NCBI GenBank assembly: GCA_002105175.1
Contig: MCGE01000052.1
Span: 1-64,000, forward strand
Direction of reading: 5' to 3'
Source: Absidia repens
Lineage: Eukaryota > Mucoromycota > Mucoromycetes > Mucorales > Cunninghamellaceae
DNA: 64,000 nt
A program made the position numbers and the translations under genes. How positions within the stretch are numbered: position 1 is the first letter of the stretch; every line of letters starts with the position of its first letter. Below the pieces are notes generated by a model. The model made no database searches and had not been told where the DNA came from. It saw only the letters and a program-made list of their open reading frames with translations. This document shows positions 1 to 10,302 of the stretch, in pieces.

Positions 1-880
1 CGATCCCAATCTTCCTTTCAGGCGCCGACACCTTCATTTTCTTGAGTACCCTTTTTTTCTTTTGGGAGGAACACCAACCAGATTCGATCCAGCAAATGGA
101 GTAATCGGAGCACCGCCACCAGAAACCACACCAGGAATAACACCATCACCACCGAGATGCGCCACACCAGGGAACACATATTTTGCTGCCCATATTTTAC
201 TATTTAATTTTTATATATAATGATCATAGTTTACTGCCTTAACTATATTATTCTACTTCCAACCACATTCCTTCCACCACTCTCTTATATATCCCCTAAC
301 ATCCTCTACTACTCCAAACCTTATCACTATTAGCATTTTACTTTTATTTCCTATTCATCTTTTTACTACCACTTTCCCCAATCGGAACATTCCACCGATT
401 TAATATAAAAAGACGAATTAAATCAAATCCAATAAAGATCATTCAATTACCAACGTTCAAATATCACTGTTTTATTTCATAAAACAAATCAAACACTACT
501 ATCAAAGATCCACTTATCTTTCCAGTGTTCCTTTTTATATATCACGCTATATAATTCCTTGTCCTCATCAGACATTATTTTTGGTTGTCTCGTCATCCAT
601 TGTTGAACCTACAGTGATTGTCTCGCTCCTAAAATTTGATTTGATGTCCGCTGTGTCCTTCGGCATTACTGTATGCCATTGCATAATACATTTGTCTAAT
701 TGTATACTTTAGTATTTTTATATCTAGTCACGCCTAGTCCTCTCCATTACTATATATACACACTTCTACTGTTCTTTATTATTGTAAGCCCCATTCAAGA
801 ATAGTCATGCTAATCTACATTGTTCTAATCACCCTTTCTGTCCATTTTCCCCTGACGTGCATACCTATCACTATAGGTGC
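1..880. other. AT-rich intergenic DNA, nothing recognised
   Basis: No open frame of useful length, no splice-linked coding pattern and no copy of the repeat families defined elsewhere in the window was seen here. The sequence is T/C-rich on the plus strand. Confidence 0.5.
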
Positions 881-904
881 AGGTACTCTAAACTTTTCCA
901 ATTT

Positions 905-1180
905 TAAAACCTGACACCTCTGGTCTATCAAAAAAAAAAAAGGATTCCTGCAGTCTATCAAAAAAAGGATTCCTGCTGTCTATCCAAAAAAAAGGATTCC
1001 TGCTGTCTATCAAAAAAGAAGAGCTTCTCCAGTCTATCATAAAACAAAGGGGGTTCCTGTGGTCTATCAAAAAAAGGGGGGTTACCGCTATACTGTATTT
1101 CAAAAAAAAGAAGATTCCTGCTATCTATCAAACAAAAAGAGAGTTCATGCTATCTATCAAAAAAAAAAAAAAAAAAAAAA
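905..1180 (+). repeat. Minisatellite, GTCTATCAAAAAA unit (plus orientation)
   Basis: About nine imperfect units of roughly 27-32 bp, each made of a short GGATTCCTGCTG-like block, GTCTATC and an A run of variable length. Unit length varies mostly through the A run. The same unit recurs in opposite orientation at 1525-1690 and degenerately at 4725-4860. The array ends in an A run immediately before an LTR-A copy. Confidence 0.85.
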
Positions 1181-1183
1181 GGT

Positions 1184-1508
1184 TGTAATGTTGGTGTAGT
1201 AGATGATAAGTCAAAATAAGTGAGACAAAGTTATATTTTTATTTCAGTAAAATGATGGAAGGCTTTTATAATAAAATTGGGGAAGCGGTTGTTGGAATAA
1301 TAAAATTTCTACTACTAATACTGTATATTATTGGATAAGATAGAGATGAGGGTATAAATCATTGGACTGTGATTAGATGATTGAATGATTATTGGTGTAC
1401 TGACAGATCGGGATTGAATATGACAGTTAGTGCCCGATCTGAGTCTGACATTTGCTATATTTGATACATTGATTTATAATGTAAATATAGAGGATGACAG
1501 ATACGACA
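1184..1508 (-). mobile_element. Solo LTR, family LTR-A
   Basis: Reads on the minus strand from TGTCGTATCTGTC to CCAACATTACA, so it has TG..CA ends. It contains the family's TTATAAAAG box and AATAAAA signal near its 3' end. It is homologous along its length to 25757-26079, 34761-35078 and 38524-38841. The flanking five bases (AAGGT and GTGAT) do not match, so the target duplication has decayed or the copy arose by recombination. It sits exactly between two oppositely oriented arrays of the same minisatellite. Confidence 0.8.
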
Positions 1509-1524
1509 GTGATGAGTAATCTTT

Positions 1525-1690
1525 TTTTTTGGAAGATAGCAGAAACCCCTTATTTTGATAGACAGCAGAAACCTTTTTTTTTTGATAGACAGCAGGAACC
1601 TTTTTTTTTTTTGATAGACAGCAGGAACCTTTTTTTTATAGACAGCTGGAACCTTTTTTTTTTTTGATAGACGGCAGGATTTTTTTTTTT
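1525..1690 (-). repeat. Minisatellite, GTCTATCAAAAAA unit (minus orientation)
   Basis: About five units of TTTTTTGATAGACAGCAGGAACC type, the reverse complement of the 905-1180 array. Together with that array it makes a large inverted repeat with an LTR-A copy in the middle. Confidence 0.85.
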
Positions 1691-2269
1691 GATCTCCAAG
1701 TGATCAGGCGATGGTTTTAGTTTAGAGATGCAGAAGTGTAGTCTGTTTCAATAAAAAAAACGTTTACTCACGAATGAAGGATGGGTTGAGGATGGAGATG
1801 ATGGGTTTAGTTTAGAGATTGTGTGGAGTAAATAAAGAAGGTGGGGTATTGTAGTGTGTAATAGAGCGGCCGATAGGAAGTGATAATGTGGGAAGAGGGT
1901 ATAATGCGGAAAATGGCAATTTGTGTGTTGTGTGTTGTGTGTGTGTCGAAAATAGCAATTAGTTGTGTGTCCAAATTTCCCGTTTTGTTTGAGTGACAAA
2001 AATAGCAAGTTTGCAGTGCGCAAAATAGCCGATTAGCAGCGGTTCCGGAAAGCAGACATGTGTTCTGTTTGAAAAATGAGAGTTTGGTTAAAAAATAGGA
2101 TGTGCTTAAAGTTGATTAGCAGTTTTACATGGGTGTGTTTCAAAGTCATTAGAAGTTTGCAGATCCCTATGTTTGGCTCCATGATGTGTGTTTCAAGGTC
2201 ATTAGGAGTTTGGCTATCCCTTTTCGAGATCCGTATTGCTTGTAGACTAGTTCTTAGATTTTCTTTCCT

Positions 2270-2480
2270 TTAGTATAGTCTTGACTACGTATCATGAGTC
2301 AATAAAAGTTTTTTTATTTTGCAATGAACAATGGGTGACAAAGCTATTCTACTGTGGTAGACTAATCTGCATACTAATGAACATACCACTATACTGTGGT
2401 AATCTGTTCTACATACTATTCTTGTTTGGTAGCCTATCCCTATACTGTGGTGATCTATTTTCCAAACCAATTTACTATGG
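2270..2480 (+). repeat. Dispersed repeat segment, inverted copy at 4020-4215
   Basis: The stretch holding AATGAACAATGGGTGACAAAG and three CTATACTGTGGT-like blocks reappears as its reverse complement at 4020-4215. A diverged copy of the 4020 type lies at 23520-23670. In the 4020 and 23520 loci this segment directly precedes R3; here it also precedes R3 but both parts are inverted, so the order is not a simple inversion. Confidence 0.7.
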
Positions 2481-2574
2481 TTAATACTTCTACATGCTAT
2501 AATGTTGTAAGCAATACTGAAGCATACAGTATGGGTTTGTTATTATGGCAGTAGCGCTTCCCGTCTTTGTTTTT

Positions 2575-2960
2575 GTTTGTTGATAGCCCTCCCAATTTTT
2601 TGTGACAGGATTGAAAATCAAAGGCCGATCCGCCTGAATTATTTTTGGAGCGGCATCCCTCATTTTCTCTCTCTCTTTCTCTTTCTTTCCATTTTTTTAA
2701 ACAAAAATTTGTTTTTTTGTCACTTTTTTTTACTCGTTGTGACGGTGGTGGCTTTGGCTTTCTGTTAGGACTAGTTTAAAAGAGTTTTGAGATTAGCGAT
2801 TACAGGATGCATGGGGAAACCCTTTCATTTTGATTCTAGGATCTTGGCCAATGCCTTGACTAACTTAGTATGTCTCTTTTCTTCAATAAAATATGTCTCT
2901 GCTTCCATAAAATTTGTCTTTGCTTCAATAAAACATGTCTTTACTTCAATGATGTGTGTT
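2575..2960 (-). repeat. R3 dispersed repeat, minus orientation
   Basis: Carries the R3 core as its reverse complement (GCATGGGGAAACCCTTTCATTTTGATTC near 2806-2845, quoted in part) followed by TTCAATAAAA motifs. The 5' part, with a CATTTTCTCTCTCT tract, is the reverse complement of the tails at 4600-4680 and 24060-24120. Confidence 0.75.
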
Positions 2961-2989
2961 TAAACGTCGTTAAAAGTTTGCAAATCCCT

Positions 2990-3112
2990 CTTAGAAATCC
3001 CTCTTAGAAATCCTCTTAGAAATCCCTCTTAGAAATCCCTCTTAGAAATCCCTCTTAGATCCTCTTAGATCCCTCTTAGAAATCCTCTTACAGATCCATC
3101 GTAGAGATCCTT
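2990..3112. repeat. Minisatellite, CCTCTTAGAAATC unit
   Basis: About eight near-perfect units of 11-14 bp reading CCTCTTAGAAATC or CCTCTTAGATC. The array lies at the end of the 2575-2960 R3 copy and probably grew from the short CTTAGAAATCC motif there. Confidence 0.85.
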
Positions 3113-3219
3113 TTTTATACATCATTCCTTCTTCAGGCCTTTTGGTTAGTTGAATCTACTGATTTTGGTTTTGGCTCAAATAAACCAGACTTTTTTCGGC
3201 GATATTTTTTTGGAGGGTT

Positions 3220-3560
3220 ATGGGGGTAGTGGGAGGTCTTTTTTGGGGTGTATGGGGGAGACATTATTTTGGGGGTGTATGGGGAGGTCTTTTTTGGGGG
3301 ATGTGGGGGAGACATTATTTTGGGGGGTTGTGGGGAGACATTATTTTGGGGGTGTATGGGGGGAGACATTATTTTGGGGGGATGTGGGGGAGACATTATT
3401 TTGGGGTGTATGGGGGAGGTCTTTTTTGGGGTGTATGGGGGAGACATTATTTTGGGGTGTATGGGGGAGGTCTTTTTTTGGGGGTGTATGGGGGAGACAT
3501 TATTTTGGGGTGTATGGGGGGACATTATTTTGGGAGTTGTTGAGGGAGGTATTTTTTTAG
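3220..3560. repeat. G-rich minisatellite, GGGGAGACATTATTTTGGGG unit
   Basis: About a dozen units of 23-27 bp alternate between GGGGGAGACATTATTTTGGGG and GGGGGAGGTCTTTTTTGGGG, joined by TGTATG. Strand asymmetry is extreme: the plus strand is G and T with few C. Runs of four to six G every 12-20 bases give dense G-quadruplex potential. Open frames exist on both strands only because the repeat lacks stop codons; I do not regard them as genes. Confidence 0.9.
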
Positions 3561-4019
3561 GGCGGGTTGTGCGGGGTATTTTTTTGTGTGCGGGGGTTGT
3601 GGGCAGGTATTTTTTTGGAAAAGGAACTATCTCTCTTTTTTTCACGACATCCATCAAAATCCCTCGACTGCTCCCGAGATCCTTTCACTCCCCTCCCTTT
3701 AGTTTAGTGACTTAAGTTTAGCGGTGTTTCAATAAAAAAGGTTTTATTCATGAATGAAGAATGAGGTATTCTAATGTATACTATTCTACAGATCCAAAGT
3801 TGAATGGTGAGGATTGTTGTGATGAGAAAGGAAACAAAAAGGCGAGAGAAAACAATTCAGGAGGAGCGGGCTTCGATTTTCAATCCCGTCACAAAAAATT
3901 GGGAGGCCTGTCAACAAACAAAGCCAAAGGAGGGAAAACGTACAGCCATAATAACAAGCCTTTATGCTTCAGTATTGCTTACAGCATTATAGCATTTAGA
4001 GGCATTTACCGTACGAAAT

Positions 4020-4215
4020 TGGTTGGAAAATAGATCACCACACTATAGGGATGCACTACCAAACAAGAATAGTATGTAGAACAGTATAGTAGTATGTTCA
4101 TTAGTATGCAGATTAGTCTACCACAGTAGAAAGGCTTTGCCATCCATTGTTCATTGCAAAATAAAAAAGCTTTTATTAAATCATAATGGTCAATACTATA
4201 CTAAAAGGAAAGAAG
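4020..4215 (-). repeat. Inverted copy of the 2270-2480 segment
   Basis: Reverse complement of 2270-2480 with few changes, including ACCACAGTAGAAAGGC and CCATTGTTCATTGCAAAATA. It runs into the R3 copy that follows. Confidence 0.7.
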
Positions 4216-4219
4216 ATGT

Positions 4220-4720
4220 AAATAGAGACCGCTAATAGTAATTGAGAGAGGTGCTAATCTAGATCAATGTGTATAAGAAGGAACGATGTCAAATAAAAAA
4301 AAAAGCGATTTCTAAAATGGATCTTCAAACTTCTAACGAAGCTTAAACGCACATCATTGAAGCAAATACACATTTTTTTCAAACAAAGACAAGGTTTATT
4401 GAAGCAGAGATATGCTTTATTGAAGAAAAGAGACATATATGTACTAAGCTAATCAAGGCATTTCCCCAAGATTCTAGAATCAAAATGAAAGGGATTCCCC
4501 ATGCTTCTTGCAATCCCTTTTCTAAAACCCTTCTAAACTATTTCTAACAGAAAACCGAGACCACCACCTCCACAACGAGCAAAAAACAATGAAGAAAAAA
4601 TGAATTTTTGTTTAAAAAAAAGGAAAGAAAAAGAGAGAAAAAATGGGGGATGCCCCTAGAAAAATAATTCAGGCTGAGCGGGGTTTTATTTTAATTGCCT
4701 TCACAAAAATATCCAGAGGT
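4220..4720 (+). repeat. R3 dispersed repeat, long copy
   Basis: Core AAAATGAAAGGGATTCCCC at about 4482, then CTTCTAAACTATTTCTAAC, a purine tract, and ATAATTCAGGCTGAGCGGGG near 4663-4684. Together with 23590-24150 it defines the longest form of R3. Confidence 0.75.
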
Positions 4721-4724
4721 CCGT

Positions 4725-4860
4725 GAACAAAATCTATCAAACAAAAAGTGGGTGCCTTCTATCTATCAAAAAAACGTTTCTAGCTGTCTATAAAAAAAGG
4801 GGTTCCTGTGGTATGTCAAAAAAAAAAAAAAAACTACCTCCCCCGTCAAAAAAAAAAGGT
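4725..4860 (+). repeat. Degenerate GTCTATCAAAAA minisatellite
   Basis: Four or five decayed units related to the arrays at 905-1180 and 1525-1690, placed directly after a long R3 copy. Confidence 0.6.
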
Positions 4861-5544
4861 ACCCTCATTCCTCATTGATGAATAAACTTTTCTTTTATTG
4901 AAACATTACTATACCTCTGATCTCTAAACTAAAACGATCGCCTGAACCCTTGGAGATTTGATGAAGGCATTCCGAAAAAAAAAGAGGGAGATCAATAAAA
5001 GGGGACTCCAGCTGTCTAGCAAGAATCAATGATGATCTTCTTTTTGACTATATAATTATGAAATAAACACGGATTATCTTATTTATTCATCCACTACCAT
5101 ACTATCACCGATTTTCTAGGAACAAATGGTTCAACCTTTTTTCTTTCAAAAAAAATCCAAGCCTTATCTTCTTAAAATTGCTTCGCCATCTTTCCTGCTT
5201 TTGATTCTCGAAAAAACTTCTTTTTTAAATCAAGACCATTCCATAACGATAGCCAACTATAATTATACAGCACTACCGCAATACCCAGTCCACCGTTATA
5301 TTCAATATAATCGTGCTTTATTAATATAATTGACATAGACAACATTTACTTAAAAAGGAAAATATTATCAACAGAGCATGAAAGCTGGGAGTGGATTTTT
5401 TGCATGAATCGACACTTTTTTAATAATGTTTTGCCTGGTTCGTGATTGAATTTTTTTCGCTCTCACATTCATTATCACACTTTATTAATATCTCTCGCCT
5501 ATTTTCCAGTATCATCATTGTTCGTTTGTTTGTATTCCACACTA
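4861..5544. other. Intergenic DNA, no gene seen
   Basis: 4865-4960 resembles, in reverse complement, the stretch around 1690-1800 (ATCGCCTGA, AAACTAAAAC, TTTATTGAAAC). The rest is AT-rich without recognised coding. Confidence 0.4.
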
Positions 5545-5760
5545 TGTACAGTAGTACCAACATCATCAATCATTTGTTTATGGTATTCCGGATTTCCTGA
5601 ATCTTCTACCGACAACAAAATCCATCATTTCCTTCTAGTACCACCAACACCATCGATCATTTGTTTACATTACTATTTTTACTTCCACCAGCTTTATCGA
5701 TCATTTTTTTTTCACATTATCACCAATATCATGAATCATTTGTTTGTAATAATCCTCAGT
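5545..5760. repeat. Imperfect tandem repeat, ACCA..ATCATTTGTTTA
   Basis: The motif ACCA-(6-8 nt)-ATCGATCATTTGTTTA recurs about four times at uneven spacing of roughly 45-90 bp. An open frame runs through it but shows no family I recognise. Confidence 0.5.
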
Positions 5761-5972
5761 TTAGCACTTTTTTTATTTTGCAGTGATATCAACCTCATCC
5801 ATTTTTGGTTTACTCTTATCCCCATTTTTTACTGCTTCCTCTTAGTATGCATAAGATAAACACATGCTTTCCGGATTACTTACTATGGAATCATTCATCA
5901 CCCATTTTACTTTGTCCCTCCCCTAATTAACACACAGTTTTTATTGCATCCAGTACTGTTGAATGTAGGGTT

Positions 5973-6406
5973 TGTAATAATAGAAAAATAAAGACGTAAG
6001 AAAATAGGTGAGATTCTTTGTTATCTTTAATTTAGATTAATGTTGATGATAAAAATAAAAATAAAATACTAGAGACTATTTATACAAAATAAAAAATAAA
6101 ATAACGTTTAAGACCGGGTAATCTATGATGTTGGTTATTTGATCATGATTGGTGTTAATACAATTGGAACTAGTAAGCAAACTTTTTCATTGGTTTTCTT
6201 ATAAGGATTATAAATCATATCATAATGATTACAAATATAATGATTACAAATAAAAAGAATCATGATACTGTAAGTGTATGTTCATATCTTATGTAGAGAT
6301 CATTGGTTTGGTTTTGAAATGGATAAATGATTAATTGGTACCTGAATTTATTCAAATGCCGCTCTGCTGATTATTCAGGCAGAACATTTTTATTCATGAT
6401 ACGACA
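5973..6406 (-). mobile_element. Solo LTR, family LTR-B
   Basis: On the minus strand it reads from TGTCGTATCATGAATAAAAA to TATTATTACA (TG..CA). It aligns along its length with 21016-21385, which lies just upstream of a Ty3-type gag. No matching 5-bp flank was found. It abuts an LTR-A copy with a single base between. Confidence 0.75.
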
Positions 6407-6408
6407 CT

Positions 6409-6631
6409 GTGATGTGTTTAGTAAATAAGACAAAGTTATATTATTATTTCAGTAAAATGATGGAGGGCTTTTATAATAAAATCGGGGAAGCGGTTGTTTG
6501 AATAATAAATTTCTACTACTAAGGTACAGTATTATTGGTGTACTGACAGTTAGTTCCTGATCTGAGTCTGACATTTGCTATATTTGGTATATTGATTTAT
6601 AATTTAAATATAGAGAATGACAAATACGACA
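6409..6631 (-). mobile_element. Internally deleted solo LTR, family LTR-A
   Basis: Keeps the LTR-A 5' end (minus strand TGTCGTATTTGTC), the CTCAGATC region, the TTATAAAAG box and the polyadenylation region, but lacks about 95 bp of the middle relative to the 318-bp form. No target duplication is visible. Confidence 0.7.
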
Positions 6632-7140
6632 GGGACACTTGCAAAATGGCGATCATTGACAGCACCAATATCACAGAGAGCAATTTGGATACGACCACGA
6701 ACATCAGACTTGTGACATACTGTAACGTGTTGAATGTTGGAAGATCCTCAAATACCAATAAAAAAAATATAATCAATATATGAAGACAAAAGAAAGTACC
6801 TTCATCACAGTTGTTACGATACTCGCGGTAATTATCGAACGATCGTGTGATTTTTCAATGTTAGTTGAGAAAAATAAAAGATATGAAGACAGTAGTTTCG
6901 TGAGGTTCTTTCTATCTTTACTAATATCAAAATTTTTATGTGGAAAAAAGAAAATGAGTGTCATGAATCAACATGAATAACATTGTGAAGTTTAACCTAT
7001 TTCCGTCCTGTCCGGTTTCTGACATCATAACAGATCCAACAACATTGGTTATTACTTCTTCTGTCTTGTCCTTTTTGAAAATCTTCTCATCTAATTGCCT
7101 CTGTGTGGTCATCGATTTACAACTACACCACTCCTTCTCC
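6632..7140. other. Intergenic DNA, no gene seen
   Basis: Short frames only. The last part (from about 7000) is probably 5' leader of the retroelement whose putative gag begins at 7576. Confidence 0.35.
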
Positions 7141-7340
7141 GTCTCGCTTTATATTGCTCTGTCAACAAATACATTGTAATATATTCTGCTCCTCCCTGTC
7201 GTGTCTGTCTCGCTTTTTATATTGCTCTGTCAACAAATACATTGTAATATATTCTGTCCTCCCTTGTCTTGTCTGTCTCGTCTTGATACTGCTCTGTCAA
7301 CAAATACATTGTAGTATAATCTGTCCTCCCTTGTCTTGTC
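7141..7340 (+). repeat. Three-copy tandem repeat, unit about 67 bp
   Basis: Three units share CTCTGTCAACAAATACATTG, a TATAATCTG-like block and CTCCCTTGTCTTGTCTGTCTC. The array lies upstream of a Gag-like frame, in the position of a retroelement 5' leader. A different leader repeat occurs at 37305-37470 in another LTR element. Confidence 0.8.
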
Positions 7341-7575
7341 CTGATCTTCACTACATCTGTGCCTAGATCAAATCGATTCGAATCCTATTTTTTTTGTCTT
7401 TGTCTTTCTTTGTTGGAATCAACTCAATTGATCCCATTCGGTCTCTGAACTATCACATATTCTGGTTAATGGAAATTGTCCTCTCCATTAAATTTGATTT
7501 ATCTCTGCCTACTTTATTCTTGGTCTATATTTTTGCCACCTACTTCTTGATCTACAAACTCGCTCAATCTCAACA

Positions 7576-7866
7576 ATGTCTCAGTCTACTGAACAGGCTA
7601 ATGTGCTAGACGATCTACTTCAACGCTTCCATGCTACTATTCCTGAGGAATTCAAATCTTTGAAGGAAACTTTGACTCACCTGGGACACCGAATCGCAAC
7701 AACCGAAGGAGGCGTTCACCATGTGATACACACCACCACTCAAGACTTGAAGAAAGTTGAAGAAACCCTCACTGGCCAAATACAATCGTTATCCTCAGAA
7801 ATCTACAGTCATGTGTCTTCCAATTACGCACAAAAACAGTATCGACGTGACAACAAATTGTGCCTC
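7576..7866 (+). pseudogene. Retroelement Gag-like N-terminal fragment
   Basis: The frame starts MSQSTEQANVLDDLLQRFHA and is acidic and helical, with heptad-like spacing (TTTQDLKKVEETLTGQIQSL) compatible with a coiled coil. After about 95 codons it runs into the left end of a Tc1-like element at about 7866. A long leader with tandem repeats precedes it, as in LTR retrotransposons. No zinc knuckle or capsid signature is left, so the Gag call rests on context and could be wrong. Confidence 0.4.
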
Positions 7867-8609
7867 TACAGCAGGGTACCAAAAAAAATGCAACAAATTA
7901 AAATTCCGTCAGAAAATTAGTAAAACTTAGCCACTGAAAAGTGACTCCCACACAGCCGCCGCCATAATAATTACCTGTTTACTTTTTACAACTATGGCCT
8001 TAAAACCTGAACAAAAAGCACAAGCGATCGCGTATCGAAAAACCGGAATGACGCTGCAGGAAATCGCCAATGAATTGCATGTCAATCGTTCGACGATCTG
8101 CCGCATAATCAAGGCTTATGAGAAAACTGGCTCGTTTGAAAGGAAAAAAGGCTCAGGGCGGAAAAAAATACTTTCTGCGCGTAACGTCCGTCAACTGAGG
8201 AAGCTCGTCTACCAACAACGCAGTGGAAGGCTTATTGACTTCCAACGTCAAATGGCGGTCAAAGTGTCAATTCAGACTCTGCGACGTACGTTGCACGCTA
8301 ACGGCTTCTACTCCAGGGTTGCAAAGAAAAAGCCTTTTCTTATGCCTAGACATATTAAGGAAAGGAAGAATTTCGCCCTGAGACACAAAAATTGGACGAA
8401 AGAAGACTGGAGGAAGGTTTTGTGGACGGATGAATCGAGCTTCGAAAGAGGCAAATACTCTCGACGTCATCTTTGTTGGAGAAGATCCTTCGAAAGGCAC
8501 TATTTGAGTTGTCAGGCACCAACTTTCAAGAGTAATAGGACTTCGGTGATGGTTTGGGGTGGAATCATGTATGGCAAGAAGACTGAATTGGCCATATTCA
8601 GGAAGCAAG
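7866..8609 (+). mobile_element. 3'-truncated Tc1/mariner-like transposon
   Basis: The left end follows a TA dinucleotide and reads CAGCAGGGTACCAAAAAAAA. The transposase frame starts at 7994, about 130 bp in, as in Tc1-like elements. The element stops where LTR-C begins at 8610, and no right terminal inverted repeat is present downstream. Confidence 0.75.
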
Positions 8610-8614
8610 TGTGA
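7994..8614 (+). pseudogene. Tc1-like transposase, truncated
   Basis: About 205 residues remain of a protein usually near 340. Residues 1-55 form a helix-turn-helix of the HTH_38/HTH_23 type (EQKAQAIAYRKTGMTLQEIA then NVNRSTICRII-like), followed by a second helical DNA-binding region. The DDE domain starts at about residue 105 (MPRHIKERKNFALRHKNW), and the first catalytic Asp lies in WTDESSFERG. VMVWGGI, the usual Tc1 motif before the second Asp, is present, but the second Asp and the Glu are lost because LTR-C interrupts the gene at KQ. The last codons shown come from LTR sequence, so it cannot be active. Confidence 0.9.
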
Positions 8615-9055
8615 AATAACGTATATAAAGAAAAAAATAAAAAAAATAAAAAGTGGGACAGGTAGAATTAAGTGAGATTCTTGTATATGGTTTTTATTAA
8701 TAAAAGTGTCACTCTTTATATACTATATCTTATGTTTCATTAGAAATAGATATTACATGGGTTTATTGTTATTATTATTTTTTATCATGATCATTATTTT
8801 TATTATGATCGTATGATGTTCTGATATTAGGTGTATGGTGATATGATTGATGTTATTGCAAGGGTATTTTATTTTCTTTTATTCTATTTTATGGGACCTA
8901 ATGATTTCATGAAGTGAATCATTATTTTCTTTTCTTCTATCACAATGTCGCGTGATTATTTATTTTTATCATGCAGTGTTCCTAATCGGAATTTCAATTT
9001 CTTCAGGAACAGGTTTTATTTTTATTTTTATGCCATCATTTTTCATGATGCGACA
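8610..9055 (-). mobile_element. Solo LTR, family LTR-C
   Basis: Minus-strand reading begins TGTCGCATCATGAAAAATG and ends TTATTTCACA (TG..CA), 446 bp. It matches 40374-40817 along its length, including TCTCACTTAATTCTACCTG near the 3' end. Flanks GCAAG and GGATT do not match, so sequence was lost on one side. This fits the missing half of the Tc1 element it interrupts. Confidence 0.8.
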
Positions 9056-9170
9056 GGATTCGAAAAGAGGTGAGCTAGGTCTTGTTTCTTCCATTGGAAC
9101 GGCAAACGCATCTTCAGTAGGGCTGTCTACATGTTCTTCAAGTTGAGCTTGTAGGCGGCGTGACGGGTCT
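9056..9170 (-). pseudogene. Retroelement coding remnant
   Basis: On the minus strand a short frame (TTDPSRRLQAQLEEHVDS, then PTEDAFAVPMEETRPSSPL) leads into the LTR-C copy. It has the low-complexity look of a Pol C-terminal tail next to a 3' LTR. It is too short for a family assignment. Confidence 0.25.
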
Positions 9171-9519
9171 GTTGTGAATTAGGTTTTTGTAAAAATAAAA
9201 TAATAAAAAAAAACAAGATGAGAATGTTGATAACCTTTATTAACATATTGAAAAGAGCATGGTCCAAATCCTTATCTAAAATATCAAACTAAGATAATGA
9301 TCTATGACTTTGAAATTTGCATCCATTTCCTTCACTCATATCACTGTATCCATGTTGCTGTTACAATCTTGGGGAGGTTTTTTTTTTGGCAACTGTACGT
9401 AGCATTTTACACAACGAGCTGCCGGTTTTTTTTTTCACGCACATATGCCATGCTCATTCAGCGAGACAATGACAGGCATAAAAGAGAATAATTGTAAATA
9501 GACAAGACATGTTTAATTC

Positions 9520-9770
9520 TGATATAGATGCAATATAAACTATGATAACTAACACTAAGCTGAGCTAATGACACTATTCTAAAATGAATACTAATTTGAG
9601 GACGGTCGAAGATCACGAATCCAAAATGGAAGGGTTTCCCCATGATGTTTGCATTGCACTTTTCAAAAGGCCCCTGATTCAAGTCTAACCACTAATCCAA
9701 GATCACTAAATCCGCAGTTGAAGTTGATGTTCTGAAAGAAAAAAAGAAAGAAAGAAAGAGGAAGAAAAAA
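9520..9770 (+). repeat. R3 dispersed repeat
   Basis: Core GGAAGGGTTTCCCCATGATG at about 9629, then CCCCTGATTCAAG and TCTAACCACTAATCC. It is followed by a purine tract (AAAGAAAGAAAGAGG). Confidence 0.75.
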
Positions 9771-9861
9771 AAGGCCAACAGAAAATTTAAATCCATGGAG
9801 GCGGAGTGCGAATGGTTCAGTCACCCTATTTTTCGACCTTCCATTTTTTTCAAAAAAGTAT

Positions 9862-10030
9862 CTATTGACGACGCGCTGAGCACGACGGTTGGGCCCCAAA
9901 GGGCTGCCCACCACAGTGCGAAATGGCGGAGGCTTTAATCCTATCCCATCGAAACCCACACTTTAATAAAAAAAAACTGTGACACCCAGTAAATCGAAAG
10001 ATTTCCAAAAGCACCAGCGGAGCGCCAGAG
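9862..10030. repeat. R4 repeat, GC-richer than surroundings
   Basis: Nearly identical over about 170 bp to 39735-39905 (GACGACGCGCTGAGCACGAC, GTGCGAAATGGCGGAGGC, TGTGACACCCAGTAAATCG, CGGAGCGCCAGAGCG). Partial copies lie at 36863-36931 and 38455-38935. Nothing in it looks like Pol III A or B boxes with confidence. Confidence 0.8.
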
Positions 10031-10302
10031 CGTTTATTTGATAGAAACCAAGCATCTTTTTATAAGGATATGATTATGGTATGAAACAGTATAACTATTA
10101 CTACGGTTTGATATAATAAATGGGGTTCTTTTTCAAAGACAGGAAAAAGTGAAATCAGATGATGACACCCATATATGATCTGAGCCCTTGTATTGTAGCG
10201 CTGGGTTTGAATTTATTTTTATTTCACTTTCATTGTGCATGATTTACATCAATGTCACACTTTATTTTATTTTATTGCTACATTCATATGCAAAATACAA
10301 CA
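10030..10302 (-). mobile_element. 3' LTR, family LTR-E, of a Ty3-type remnant
   Basis: Minus strand starts TGTTGTATTTTGCATATGAA and matches the LTR-E copy at 26415-26748 (GTAGCAATAAAATAAAAT, AAATTCAAACCC, CACTTTTTCCTG). The Pol C-terminal frame at 10303-10901 reads straight into its start, so this is a 3' LTR in place. Its 3' end is replaced by R4 at about 10030. Confidence 0.75.

Noticed and set aside
3133..3715. Overlapping long frames on both strands (proline-rich on minus, GDIILGGV-like on plus)
   Set aside because: They exist only because the G-rich minisatellite lacks stop codons; all frames show the same tandem unit.
3761..4033. 90-codon frame with DEKGNKKARENN
   Set aside because: Overlaps a dispersed repeat (4020-4215) and has no recognisable features.
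5446..5859. 137-codon frame
   Set aside because: Hydrophobic T-rich reading through imperfect ACCA..ATCATTTG repeats; no domain, no codon pattern.
7365..7390. GATTCGAATCC, a possible tRNA B box followed by a T run
   Set aside because: No A box at the proper distance and no cloverleaf could be drawn; it lies in retroelement leader.
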